Below the pieces are notes generated by a model, which ran no database searches, had not been told where the DNA came from, and saw nothing but the letters and a program-made list of their open reading frames with translations. From NCBI GenBank assembly GCA_900313405.1, contig OMQY01000207.1:1-11277 (forward strand): a DNA stretch of 11,277 nucleotides, in the 5' to 3' direction. A program made the position numbers and the translations under genes. Below are positions 1 to 6,953 of the stretch, piece by piece (position 1 is the stretch's first letter; each line of letters starts with the position of its first letter). The stretch is from an uncultured Eubacteriales bacterium. GTDB lineage: Bacteria > Bacillota_A > Clostridia > Saccharofermentanales > Saccharofermentanaceae.

Positions 1-450
1 GTCCAGACGGATATCGTACTGTTCGATAAGCTTGTAGTCCCTGTGAATAATGCTCTCGAGAAAGTCGTAGAGGAATCTCTCGAGGCACGGGTTGATGTAT
101 TTCTTAGTCTGAGCGATCTTATCGATGATCTTCGAGGCGAACCCCTCATCATCGATAAAGACAACGCCTTTCTCGTCCATCGCGAAAGCAAAATTATGCT
201 TGGGTCCCAGTATATTATCTCTGCTGGGTACCGAGAAAGTACCCGTCAGAGAATCGATGTTCACTTCGGCACGGGTATCCGTGATATCACTTGTGTTGAT
301 ATCCCACTCGATCCCCATATCAAACTTGCGGTTGGAGTTGATCCATTCCTCTGATCCGATAACGGCAATATACTGAAAATCAATATTATCGAATGTTGTC
401 GGTTCGAACTCTTCGATCCTCTCGCCAATCTTGTAATACATAAAGGGCAT
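1..450 (-). CDS. CorA-family divalent cation transporter, N-terminal part (cut by window edge)
   Basis: The minus strand is open from the window edge to an ATG at 450 (150 codons, no stop). The translation resembles the cytoplasmic N-terminal domain of CorA-like Mg2+/divalent cation transporters of Bacillota: an N-terminal YYKIGERIEEF segment, IAVIGSEEW near residue 30, AEVNIDSLTGTF near 61-72, FAFAMDEKGVVFIDDEG near 87-103, and ERFLYDFLESIIHRDYKLIE near 124-143, which leads into the long stalk helix. In the family this domain senses cytosolic metal and the C-terminal two membrane helices with a GxN motif form the pentameric pore; that part lies outside the window. The start is uncertain: the AGAGG at 453-457 is 2 bases from Met1 (450) and 11 from Met4 (441), and Met4 gives the MYYKI start that I recall as usual for relatives. 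The assignment rests on remembered family features. Confidence 0.8.
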   Translation of the reverse strand, partial: MPFMYYKIGERIEEFEPTTFDNIDFQYIAVIGSEEWINSNRKFDMGIEWDINTSDITDTRAEVNIDSLTGTFSVPSRDNILGPKHNFAFAMDEKGVVFIDDEGFASKIIDKIAQTKKYINPCLERFLYDFLESIIHRDYKLIEQYDIRLD

Positions 451-600
451 GACCTCTCATTCATATGCATATATTCTTCACGCTAATATATTGTAATACA
501 AAAACGCTTATTTCTCCCGATAATGCTCGAAAAGCGCATATCGGGTCAATAGCAGTCTTAATCTGTACTGCCGCTCACGAATATGACAATAGTCGGACGG

Positions 601-632
601 AAAAAGGCAGTCCCGTTTGAGACTGCCTCTTT
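601..632 (-). terminator. Rho-independent terminator of the lipoprotein gene
   Basis: An 8-bp perfect stem AGGCAGTC (605-612) / GACTGCCT (621-628) with an 8-base loop is followed, read on the minus strand, by a run of T complementary to 601-605. It starts about 32 bases after the stop codon at 661, so it fits the end of the lipoprotein transcript. On the plus strand the tail is only CTTT, so it is mainly a minus-strand signal. Confidence 0.8.
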
Positions 633-660
633 GATACCGGATATGACTATCGTTCGGCGA

Positions 661-1215
661 TCATCGGATCGTATTGATGTAGATATAGGTGATCGCACCT
701 GCATCCGATATACCGAGTGTCATCATCTGATCGCCAGATGTGTAGCTGATAACGTACTCGTTCTCGCTGTCAGGTGTACCGTAGAGCTCTGCGGCCCTGT
801 CACGATCGTCGAGAAGCTGAAGGCCTTTGTCTGTTGAAGCCTGGAAAGAAACATCGCCTTCCTGAGAAAGGCTGAAATATCTGATGATACCGGATTCGTC
901 GGAACCTACCTCGAGTCCGTCATACCAGTGAAGTGTCATCGTGTCACCTTCGCCGTCGCAAGGCTCGATATCTTCTGCAGGGCGGAGTTCGTCTCCGAGT
1001 CCGTCTGCTACATCAGTAAAGGGAACACCTATCGTGAGTTCCTGACCGTTGTATGTGAGGATGAATCCTTCATCAGCAGCTGCCTCTGTCTCTACTGCAG
1101 CCGTATCGTCAGCGGGCTTTTCCGTCTCATCTTTATCCGAGTCCTTGCTGCATGCTGCAAAAGCAGTGATAAAGAGCGATGCACATAAAAGTACAGATGT
1201 GAGCTTTTTGTTCAT
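661..1215 (-). CDS. Small secreted lipoprotein of unknown function
   Basis: This 184-residue protein has a typical lipoprotein signal peptide: MNKK, a hydrophobic stretch (residues 5-21), and the lipobox FAAC with the lipidated Cys at 22. The mature protein should be anchored to the outer face of the cell membrane. Residues 23-49 are a low-complexity Asp/Glu/Ala/Thr linker, and the folded part (50-184) is acidic, with a TIGVPFTDVADGLGDEL segment (61-77) and a second segment around AELYGTPDSENEYVISYTSG (142-161) ending in alternating beta-like residues (ITYIYI). I do not recognise a named family. The start is set by GGAGGG (centred near 1227) about 9 bases before the ATG. It stands alone, divergent from the DUF3737 gene, with its own terminator; no convincing promoter consensus was found. 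Confidence 0.85.
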   Translation of the reverse strand: MNKKLTSVLLCASLFITAFAACSKDSDKDETEKPADDTAAVETEAAADEGFILTYNGQELTIGVPFTDVADGLGDELRPAEDIEPCDGEGDTMTLHWYDGLEVGSDESGIIRYFSLSQEGDVSFQASTDKGLQLLDDRDRAAELYGTPDSENEYVISYTSGDQMMTLGISDAGAITYIYINTIR

Positions 1216-1307
1216 AATAACAACCCTCCGTTTGTTTATAGTTGTATAGTGAAAGTCTACCCCCTTTCATGCGAAAATACAAATTTATTGTTGGCACATT
1301 GATGGTA

Positions 1308-1313
1308 TATAAT
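1308..1313 (+). promoter_or_regulatory. Probable -10 element of the DUF3737-phosphoesterase operon
   Basis: A perfect TATAAT lies 42 bases before the ATG at 1356. The -35 region at 17-bp spacing is TTATTG (1285-1290), a weak match. It is the only consensus -10 in the divergent space. Confidence 0.55.
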
Positions 1314-1344
1314 TGCTCTATGAATAGCACCCAAATATATGACC

Positions 1345-1349
1345 GGAGG
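1345..1349 (+). promoter_or_regulatory. Ribosome binding site fixing the DUF3737 start
   Basis: GGAGG sits 6 bases before the ATG at 1356. In-frame ATG codons further upstream (1242, 1269, 1299, 1320) lack such a site, and most lie at or before the -10 element, so 1356 is the better start. Confidence 0.8.
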
Positions 1350-1355
1350 CTGAAG

Positions 1356-2198
1356 ATGGTCAGGATCGATAATCAGATAATGGATCAGGAGAGGGCGCTC
1401 TACGCATCCCGGGGGATCCTCGTCAGTAATTGCCGCTTTGAAGGCCCGGCTGACGGTGAGTCCGCTCTTAAAGAGTCTGAGGATGTGGAAGTGGCGGACA
1501 CGGTCTTCGCGCTCAGATATCCTCTGTGGCATACAAAGCGTTTCAAGCTCGATCGTATCCGTATGAATGATACTACGAGAGCTCCGCTCTGGTATGCCGA
1601 GGAGGGCAAGATCATTGATTCAAAGATACTTGGCGTTAAGGCGATCCGCGAGTGCCGTAACATCACCGTAGAGAAGTCGCTTATCGTGTCGACGGAATTC
1701 GGATGGAAGTCGTCGGAGATAACGCTTAAGGATACCGACATCACTTCCGAATATCTGTTTCTCGACAGTCGCGACATCACTTTGGACAATGTGAGGATGG
1801 CGGGCAAGTACTCTTTTCAATACGTTCAGGATATGACGATCACGAACAGCGTTCTTAACACAAAGGATGCATTCTGGCATACAAAGAACGTAATGGTCAC
1901 GAACAGTATAGTAAACGGAGAATACCTCGGATGGTATTCAGAAGGTCTGACTCTTAAAGACTGCAAGATTACAGGTACACAGCCGCTGTGTTATTGTAAG
2001 GATCTGAGACTCATTAACTGCACCATGGAAGGAACGGATCTGTCATTCGAGTATTCCGATGTGGATGCTGACATAACCGGATCGATCGATTCTGTCAAGA
2101 ATCCGAGGAGCGGACGGATAGTCGCAGATTCGGTGGGTGAGATCATTATGGATAGTAATATCGTTGACTGCAGGGGCGAGGTGATCATCCGTAAATGA
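1356..2198 (+). CDS. DUF3737 family protein (right-handed beta-helix)
   Basis: A 280-residue protein matching the DUF3737 family by its hallmarks: ERALYASRGILVSNCRF (12-28), DGESALKES (33-41), YPLWHTK (55-61), APLWYAEEG (76-84), KDAFWHTKNV (170-179), GEYLGWYSEGL (188-198), FEYSDVDADITGSIDSVKNP (231-250). The sequence is a series of about 19-residue turns of the form 'I-x-D/N-x-x-I...aromatic', as expected for a solenoid with one aromatic residue stacked per coil (W58, W79, W117, F135, F154, W174, W193, Y213, F231). There is no signal peptide or membrane segment, so it should be cytosolic. The molecular function of the family is unknown; pectate-lyase-like folds often bind or cleave polysaccharide, but no catalytic set is visible to me. 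Its stop overlaps the start of the phosphoesterase by ATGA, so the two are probably translated together. Confidence 0.9.
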   Translation: MVRIDNQIMDQERALYASRGILVSNCRFEGPADGESALKESEDVEVADTVFALRYPLWHTKRFKLDRIRMNDTTRAPLWYAEEGKIIDSKILGVKAIRECRNITVEKSLIVSTEFGWKSSEITLKDTDITSEYLFLDSRDITLDNVRMAGKYSFQYVQDMTITNSVLNTKDAFWHTKNVMVTNSIVNGEYLGWYSEGLTLKDCKITGTQPLCYCKDLRLINCTMEGTDLSFEYSDVDADITGSIDSVKNPRSGRIVADSVGEIIMDSNIVDCRGEVIIRK

Positions 2199-2701
2199 GC
2201 CGCTATCTTATAATGTCCGATATTCACGGTAGACTCGATACCCTTCAGAAGATCCTCGATAAAGAGTCAGAAGGGAAGCTCGACGGGATCCTTATCGCCG
2301 GAGACATAGAGGTTGACCCTGCCAAGATATCAGAGATGATCTATATGTCATTCAAGAACCCGCCGTGTCCTAAGATCTACATGGTCAGAGGTAATTGTGA
2401 CTCCGGAAGATACGGGCTTCAGGATATGTTGGCGACAGATGCGGGGGAGGGGCACAGGCTATTCCTGACGCACGGTCACAGATATTCAGTCAAAGCCGAT
2501 AATGTGATGCTTGCTGCCGTTGCATCGAATAACGGTGCAGACATAGCTGTCTACGGGCATACTCACGAGCCTTGTGATGAGAATGTTGCCGGGGTGCGTT
2601 GTATCAATCCCGGAGCGGTGTGCGGAGGGTATTTCTCGCACAGCAGTTATGCGATCCTTACAATCGATGCGGGGATCGTGGTCGAACACTTTGTGTTGTA
2701 A
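2195..2701 (+). CDS. YfcE/MJ0936-type metallophosphoesterase
   Basis: This 168-residue protein carries the motifs of the small calcineurin-like phosphodiesterases: SDIHG (residues 8-12; metal ligands D9 and H11), GD (36-37), GNCD (66-69, N67), THGH (92-95) and GHTH (121-124), then NPGA (138-141). GNCD instead of the common GNHD and the final NPGA are typical of the YfcE subgroup. Such enzymes bind two Mn2+/Ni2+ ions and hydrolyse phosphodiester substrates in vitro; natural substrates are mostly unknown. Length (168) is close to the family (about 165-185), so it appears complete. The start ATG overlaps the DUF3737 stop by 4 bases, with GGGGCGAGG upstream inside that gene, so expression is probably coupled. 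It converges with the DtxR-type gene, only 15 bases away; no hairpin is seen between them. Confidence 0.92.
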   Translation: MSRYLIMSDIHGRLDTLQKILDKESEGKLDGILIAGDIEVDPAKISEMIYMSFKNPPCPKIYMVRGNCDSGRYGLQDMLATDAGEGHRLFLTHGHRYSVKADNVMLAAVASNNGADIAVYGHTHEPCDENVAGVRCINPGAVCGGYFSHSSYAILTIDAGIVVEHFVL

Positions 2702-2716
2702 CGGCAGCTTCGGATC

Positions 2717-3082
2717 TTACTTGTTCTTAAATGCCTTCTTGATCGCTTCGTAGGTCTCGTCGCTGATAACATGTTCGATGCGGCAGGCATCTGAATCAGC
2801 AATGTCATATCCGACACCGAGAGAAGTGAGCATATTTGTAATGGCGAGGTGACGGTCACGGATCTTGATGGCAATGTCGTAACCTTCGTTAGTCAGTGTG
2901 ATGTGGTTGTCATCGTCGACGTTGATGTAACCTTCATTCTTGAGGATGCCGACGGCCCTGCTGACACTCGGCTTGGAGAAACCCATACGGTTGGCTATAT
3001 CAAGCCCTCTAACAACATCCTGCTTCTCTGACAGGAGCAATATTGTCTTGAGATACATCTCACCGGATTCCTGCAGTCTCAT
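2717..3082 (-). CDS. DtxR/MntR-family metal-dependent transcriptional regulator
   Basis: A 121-residue regulator with the DtxR-type N-terminal winged helix-turn-helix (recognition segment GFSKPSVSRAVGILKNEGYI, 34-53) and the dimerisation/metal-binding helices ending at DACRIEHVISDE (98-109). It lacks the C-terminal SH3/FeoA domain of long DtxR proteins. Residues matching the regulatory metal site of DtxR are all present: M9 (Met10), C100 (Cys102), E103 (Glu105), H104 (His106). At the ancillary site only H78 is kept; T82 and D98 replace Glu83 and His98. Met at position 9 rather than the Asp of MntR points to iron rather than manganese sensing, by inference. Start: GGAGGG 5 bases before the ATG at 3082; an upstream in-frame ATG (3097) has no such site. 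It is divergent from the PLP enzyme gene and probably autoregulated. Confidence 0.9.
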   Translation of the reverse strand: MRLQESGEMYLKTILLLSEKQDVVRGLDIANRMGFSKPSVSRAVGILKNEGYINVDDDNHITLTNEGYDIAIKIRDRHLAITNMLTSLGVGYDIADSDACRIEHVISDETYEAIKKAFKNK

Positions 3083-3087
3083 ACGCA

Positions 3088-3093
3088 CCCTCC
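3088..3093 (-). promoter_or_regulatory. Ribosome binding site fixing the DtxR-family start
   Basis: GGAGGG on the minus strand lies 5 bases before ATG 3082, giving an MRLQESGEMYL start like that of relatives, rather than the ATG at 3097, which lies upstream of the site. Confidence 0.8.
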
Positions 3094-3100
3094 ACATTTT

Positions 3101-3122
3101 GTTATAAAGTATATTTTATCAC
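3101..3122. promoter_or_regulatory. Candidate operator dyad between the DtxR-family gene and the PLP enzyme gene
   Basis: A 22-bp imperfect palindrome, GTTATAAA (3101-3108) and TTTATCAC (3115-3122) around a near-palindromic centre; 9 of 11 base pairs match. It overlaps the most plausible minus-strand -10 sequences (TATACT and TAAAAT on that strand), as an autoregulatory site would. The region is AT-rich, so chance symmetry is possible. Confidence 0.35.
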
Positions 3123-3151
3123 TAATATCGAAAAGATGAATAACCTAATTA

Positions 3152-3160
3152 TGCTATAAT
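3152..3160 (+). promoter_or_regulatory. Extended -10 promoter of the PLP enzyme gene
   Basis: TGCTATAAT is a perfect extended -10 element, 38 bases before the ATG at 3199. No good -35 is seen at 16-18 bp upstream, as is usual for extended -10 promoters. Confidence 0.65.
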
Positions 3161-3185
3161 ATTCGACGATGTCCGAAGGGACAGG

Positions 3186-3191
3186 AAGGAG
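3186..3191 (+). promoter_or_regulatory. Ribosome binding site fixing the PLP enzyme start
   Basis: AAGGAG lies 7 bases before ATG 3199. The in-frame ATG at 3169 is only 9 bases after the -10 element and has no ribosome binding site. Confidence 0.8.
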
Positions 3192-3198
3192 CAGATCC

Positions 3199-4452
3199 AT
3201 GTCAGATAACAGATATTCAGTATACGGTGTGAGTGACAGTGCTTGTGAGACAGTTGACAGAGCACTCAGGAAGGCAGAAGACGTCCTTGCCGGAATAGAC
3301 AGGGTAAGGGAGAGTAACCAGCTTAGAGTACTGGATGCTTTCCGACGCCATAAGTTCTCGGATGTCCACTTCGGGTCAACGACGGGGTACGGATACGATG
3401 ACATCGGTCGTGAAGAGATAGAGAAGATCTTCGCTGACATCTTCGGAGCGGAGGCTGCTTACGTAAGAATACAGATCAGTTCCGGAACACAAGCTATATC
3501 ATCCATGCTTTACGGACTGCTCCGTCCCGGCGATGAGCTGCTCACGGTGACAGGACGTCCCTATGATACATTGGCTTCGACGATCGGTCTTAACCCGGAT
3601 GAATATGACGGTTCGCTGATGAACTTCGGTATTACATATCGTGAGATCGAACTGACGGAGGACGGATATCCTGATATGGATGCCATAAAGACTTCGATCA
3701 ATGATAAGACCAAGGTGGTATTCCTTCAGAAATCAAGAGGATATACCGGAAGACGTGCTCTCCTTTGCAAAGATATTGCCAAGGTGGCCGAGCTTGTTCA
3801 CGGTATACGTGAAGATATAATCGTTGCGGTCGACAACTGTTACGGAGAATTCACCGAGACGTGCGAACCCACGTCTGTAGGAGCTGATATCTGTGCCGGT
3901 TCCCTGATAAAGAATCCCGGCGGCGGACTGTGTCCGTCAGGAGGATATGTTACAGGTAAGGCGGAGCTGGTAGAGAAGGTGGCGCAGCGCATCACGGCTC
4001 CCGGCCTCGGAAGTCATGTAGGACCTACGCTCGGCTTCAACCGCGCCATCGCTCAGGGACTGTTTATGGCGCCACACACTGTTGCGGAGTGCCTCAAGGG
4101 TGCGGTTATTGCCGCGGCTGCTTTGTCGGAGGCAGGCTATAAGTCCTCCCCCGAGTTTGACAGCGAGCGCGGAGATATCGTTCAGACGATCACTTTCGAT
4201 GATGCTGATAAGCTGGTAAGGTTCTGCGGAATGATCCAGAATTGTTCTGCAGTTGATTCATTTGTATCCCCGGAGCCGTGGGATATGCCGGGTTATGAAG
4301 ATCCGGTCGTAATGGCTGCCGGCACTTTTGTACAGGGAGCTACAACCGAGCTTTCATGTGACGGTCCGATCAAACCCCCGTATATTGCATACCTTCAGGG
4401 CGGACTTGTTCACGAGCAGGTAAAACTTGCAGTAATGCTCGCGTTGTCATAA
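3199..4452 (+). CDS. PLP-dependent enzyme, 'aluminium resistance' / methionine gamma-lyase-like family
   Basis: A 417-residue fold-type I PLP enzyme of the family named after a plant-associated aluminium resistance protein (Pfam Alum_res; B. subtilis YnbB is a relative). Visible features: HFGSTTGYGYDDIGREEIE (57-75), the phosphate-cup segment ISSGTQAI (93-100), LQKSRGYTGRR (176-186), VDNCYGEF (211-218) with D212 as the likely pyridine-nitrogen partner, and SLIKNPGGGLCPSGGY (235-250) with K238 as the probable Schiff-base lysine. The C-terminal half ends in the conserved VQGATTELSCDGP (378-390) and PYIAYLQGGL (394-403). The family resembles cystathionine/methionine gamma-lyases, so a carbon-sulfur lyase reaction is likely but unproven; the link to aluminium is weak. 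Length is normal. It is divergent from a metal-responsive regulator, and 58 bases separate it from the next gene, with no terminator visible. Confidence 0.92.
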   Translation: MSDNRYSVYGVSDSACETVDRALRKAEDVLAGIDRVRESNQLRVLDAFRRHKFSDVHFGSTTGYGYDDIGREEIEKIFADIFGAEAAYVRIQISSGTQAISSMLYGLLRPGDELLTVTGRPYDTLASTIGLNPDEYDGSLMNFGITYREIELTEDGYPDMDAIKTSINDKTKVVFLQKSRGYTGRRALLCKDIAKVAELVHGIREDIIVAVDNCYGEFTETCEPTSVGADICAGSLIKNPGGGLCPSGGYVTGKAELVEKVAQRITAPGLGSHVGPTLGFNRAIAQGLFMAPHTVAECLKGAVIAAAALSEAGYKSSPEFDSERGDIVQTITFDDADKLVRFCGMIQNCSAVDSFVSPEPWDMPGYEDPVVMAAGTFVQGATTELSCDGPIKPPYIAYLQGGLVHEQVKLAVMLALS

Positions 4453-4469
4453 AATTTATTGATCGACAA

Positions 4470-4478
4470 TGATATTAT
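4470..4478 (+). promoter_or_regulatory. Candidate extended -10 promoter of the HlyD-like gene
   Basis: TGATATTAT (TGn plus TATTAT, 5 of 6 to consensus) lies 32 bases before the GTG at 4511. No -35 at good spacing; the TTGTCA at 4444-4449 is too far away. Read-through from the PLP enzyme gene is also possible. Confidence 0.45.
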
Positions 4479-4498
4479 ATAGATCATAAAGACTAAGC

Positions 4499-4503
4499 AG
4501 GAG
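4499..4503 (+). promoter_or_regulatory. Ribosome binding site for a GTG start
   Basis: AGGAG lies 7 bases before the GTG at 4511 and supports this non-ATG start. Confidence 0.75.
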
Positions 4504-4510
4504 ATCAACG

Positions 4511-6187
4511 GTGGCAGATCCGGATAACAAACAGTGGTTTGAACAACAGAAAGGTTCCTCAAAAGGACGCGGGCGTGCCCGTTCGGGTTCTCATCCGGCA
4601 AATCAGAGATCTGCGGGAAAGAACAACCCGGGTAAGACATCGGGGAACAGCATCAACAAGACCTCCGGCAAGACTTCGGGTAAGGGACAGCCGGGTTCCG
4701 GTAAGCGTCCGGACCACAAGGCAGATCCTAAGAAAGGCAAGGATCCGGCTCCCGTAAGGAAGGACATACGTAAGAAAGAGCTTGTTAAGGATGAGGCCCC
4801 AAAAACGGCAGCCGTTAACGAAGCAACTAAGGCTCATTCCGGATCTGTGAAGAATGAGAAGGCTGCATCCGAGGCTGATGTAAAGGATGATTATTCCACT
4901 AAGCAGCGTAAAAGAGCAAAGAAGAAGATCCTGAGTAAAGCGGTGATAGGTGCGATCGTCGGTGTTCTTGCACTGATGATACTTGTGTTTGTTTTCTATC
5001 ACCTTGATAACTACATCGCAGCAAAGCCGGAGTTCATGTTTATTTCCGAAGGATCGGTCGAGCATACTATCGGAGCGCGTGCACTTATCGTCAGAGATGA
5101 GACAGTCGTTCCCGGCAATGCGAGCGGAGACCTCGTAACTCAGGCGACGGAGGGAAGCCGTGTAGCCAAGGATCAGAGGATCGCAATGGTCGTACCGGAG
5201 AGCATGAGCCTCACTGTAGATAATCTTCGTAATACACAGAATCAGATATCCGAGGTCCAGCAGGAGCTGATCCAGACAGGCAGAGCCGAAGGTGCGGAAT
5301 CGATCTACAGTAACATCAACGGAAGCATAGAGCCGATCGTCGATATGATCAGGCTTGACGCGATGAACGGAAATATGAGCGATATGTCATCATATGCTGC
5401 TTCCGTATCAGTTCTTATCTCACAAAGAGAGAGTGAACTGGCCCAGCTCGAGTTTGATGATGAGAGGCTTAAGGTCTTAAGAGATGATGAAGCGAGCTAC
5501 GAGGCAATGCTTCAGAGAAGTGCCCACAGAGTTACGGCTCCCTGTCCCGGAATAATCTCGTTTAAGCTCGACGGACAGGAAGAAGCACTCAGCTTTGATT
5601 ATCTGTTAACGGCAGATCCGTCCCTTATCAGAGAGGTTATCTCTGATTCGGTAGGTATCATCACTTCGGATCTTGACATAGCCGAGAACGAACCCGTTGC
5701 CAGGATCGCCCGTAACGAGGAACAGTATATTGCCGTATATCTTGACAGCGGCGACGCATCACAGGCTGACTTCGAGGTCGGAAGCCTTCATACCCTTAAT
5801 GTCGGTTCTGAAGGTGTCGTTATCGACAGATGTGAGGTTGTCAGATCTACTTCAACATCCGGCGGACTTCTTATCGTCTTCAGTACAACACGATATGTCG
5901 AAGACCTGCTCGATCTGAGGACTGTCGACATTGAGATCGTTATCAGCGAGAGATCCGGACTTAAGGTTCCGGTATCTTCACTTGTCGATGCCGACTATGA
6001 CAGAGGGATCGCTACTGTTTACTATAACAATCAGGGATTTGCAGATGAGATCGGAGTCATTATCGAAGACTATGACAGAGAGTTCGCGATCATCGCACCT
6101 ATTGGTGATTCGTCCATTCCGAACACTCAGACGGTAATCGTCACTAATCCGTCTTCCATCAAACCCGGAGAGAAGGTAACTAATTGA
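4511..6187 (+). CDS. HlyD-like membrane-anchored protein with long basic N-terminal tail
   Basis: A 558-residue protein beginning with GTG. Residues 1-141 are a disordered, Lys/Gly/Ser-rich, strongly basic region with short repeats (KTSGKTSGKG around 50-59) ending in KQRKRAKKK (131-139). One membrane helix follows (about 143-163), so the tail should be cytosolic and the rest outside. The outer part looks like a membrane fusion/HlyD adaptor: a first half of a lipoyl-like domain (about 185-230, GDLVTQATEGSRVAKDQRIAMVV), an alpha-helical arm (234-335), the second lipoyl half (HRVTAPCPGIISFKLDG, 339-355), then a beta-rich region with VPVSSLVD (486-493). HlyD proteins usually partner with exporters, but none is nearby. 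The downstream neighbours are yggS (1-base overlap) and sepF, and I recall this order in other Clostridia, so a role in the envelope or at the division site is inferred. Confidence 0.85.
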   Translation: MADPDNKQWFEQQKGSSKGRGRARSGSHPANQRSAGKNNPGKTSGNSINKTSGKTSGKGQPGSGKRPDHKADPKKGKDPAPVRKDIRKKELVKDEAPKTAAVNEATKAHSGSVKNEKAASEADVKDDYSTKQRKRAKKKILSKAVIGAIVGVLALMILVFVFYHLDNYIAAKPEFMFISEGSVEHTIGARALIVRDETVVPGNASGDLVTQATEGSRVAKDQRIAMVVPESMSLTVDNLRNTQNQISEVQQELIQTGRAEGAESIYSNINGSIEPIVDMIRLDAMNGNMSDMSSYAASVSVLISQRESELAQLEFDDERLKVLRDDEASYEAMLQRSAHRVTAPCPGIISFKLDGQEEALSFDYLLTADPSLIREVISDSVGIITSDLDIAENEPVARIARNEEQYIAVYLDSGDASQADFEVGSLHTLNVGSEGVVIDRCEVVRSTSTSGGLLIVFSTTRYVEDLLDLRTVDIEIVISERSGLKVPVSSLVDADYDRGIATVYYNNQGFADEIGVIIEDYDREFAIIAPIGDSSIPNTQTVIVTNPSSIKPGEKVTN

Positions 6188-6942
6188 TGGTCGCGCCGTC
6201 TTATGATTGCAGTGAAGAACTGATAAAAGGATTTGTCGATCGTATTGCTAAGGTAAGAGGGCAGATAGGCGATGCGTGTTCTGCAGCAGGACGCGATCCG
6301 TCAGAAGTAACTCTTATCGGAGTGTCAAAGGTTTTCCCCGTTGAATATGCGGAAGCGGCTGTATTAGCCGGACTAAGTGATCTCGGCGAGAACAGGGTCC
6401 AGGAACTGACGCCTAAGATCGAGCGCCTGGCTGAGCTTGGGCTCGATGTGAACTGGCACCTGATCGGAACGCTTCAGAAGAATAAGGTCAAGTACATAAC
6501 AGGAAAGACGCATCTCATCCATTCGGTCAATACTGTTGAGCTTGCCGAAGAAATATCCAAGAGATCGGTCAACGCCGGGCTGATAACAGATATCCTGATC
6601 CAGACCAATGTATCAGGGGAAGAGAGCAAGCACGGCTTTGCTCCTGATGAGCTTAAGCCTGCCATCTCATGTCTGTCATCTATGGAAGGCATCAGACTTC
6701 GCGGCCTTATGACCATGGCTCCTATACAGACATATGAAGGGGAGGCAAGAGCTGTCTTCTCCAAGACATACGAATTATATGACAGCCTTCGTGGCGAAGT
6801 GGCTGACAGAGGTGTCTGGAATGTTCTGTCAATGGGTATGAGCCAGGATTACAAGGATGCCATCCTTGAGGGCTCCACCTGTGTCAGGATAGGAACGGCG
6901 ATCTTCGGTGACAGGAGTAAGGTCGCTCTTCAGGTACAGTAA
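6187..6942 (+). CDS. yggS: YggS/PROSC family PLP homeostasis protein
   Basis: A 251-residue single-domain protein with the fold of the alanine racemase N-terminal barrel. Family marks: LIGVSKVFP (43-51) with the PLP-binding K48, LGENRVQE, NWHLIGTLQKNK, HSVNT, NVSGEESKHGF, RGLMTMAP, LSMGMSQDY and VRIGTAIFG near the C terminus. Members (E. coli YggS, B. subtilis YlmE, human PROSC) bind pyridoxal phosphate and help keep free PLP and amino-acid pools balanced; no catalytic activity is established. The ATG at 6187 shares one base with the preceding stop (TGATG), giving translational coupling; a TTG at 6184 is a less likely start. Placement just before sepF parallels the ylmE-sepF order of the Bacillus division cluster. 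Length is close to the family (about 225-235) with a slightly longer N terminus. Confidence 0.95.
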   Translation: MVAPSYDCSEELIKGFVDRIAKVRGQIGDACSAAGRDPSEVTLIGVSKVFPVEYAEAAVLAGLSDLGENRVQELTPKIERLAELGLDVNWHLIGTLQKNKVKYITGKTHLIHSVNTVELAEEISKRSVNAGLITDILIQTNVSGEESKHGFAPDELKPAISCLSSMEGIRLRGLMTMAPIQTYEGEARAVFSKTYELYDSLRGEVADRGVWNVLSMGMSQDYKDAILEGSTCVRIGTAIFGDRSKVALQVQ

Positions 6943-6953
6943 TATAAGCATTC

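Noticed and set aside
43..354. Open frame of 103 codons on the plus strand
   Set aside because: It lies antisense to the CorA-like coding region, has no ribosome binding site and its product resembles nothing known; the minus-strand reading matches a family throughout.
1242..1355. 38-residue N-terminal extension of the DUF3737 protein
   Set aside because: It would cover the -10 element and lacks a ribosome binding site; the family begins near the start chosen at 1356.
4559..5065. Open frame of 168 codons on the minus strand
   Set aside because: It is antisense to the HlyD-like gene; its composition mirrors the low-complexity Lys/Ser/Gly-rich tail on the other strand and it has no supported start.
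6184..6189. TTG at 6184 as the yggS start
   Set aside because: The ATG at 6187 overlaps the preceding stop as TGATG and is a better start codon; the TTG adds only one residue.
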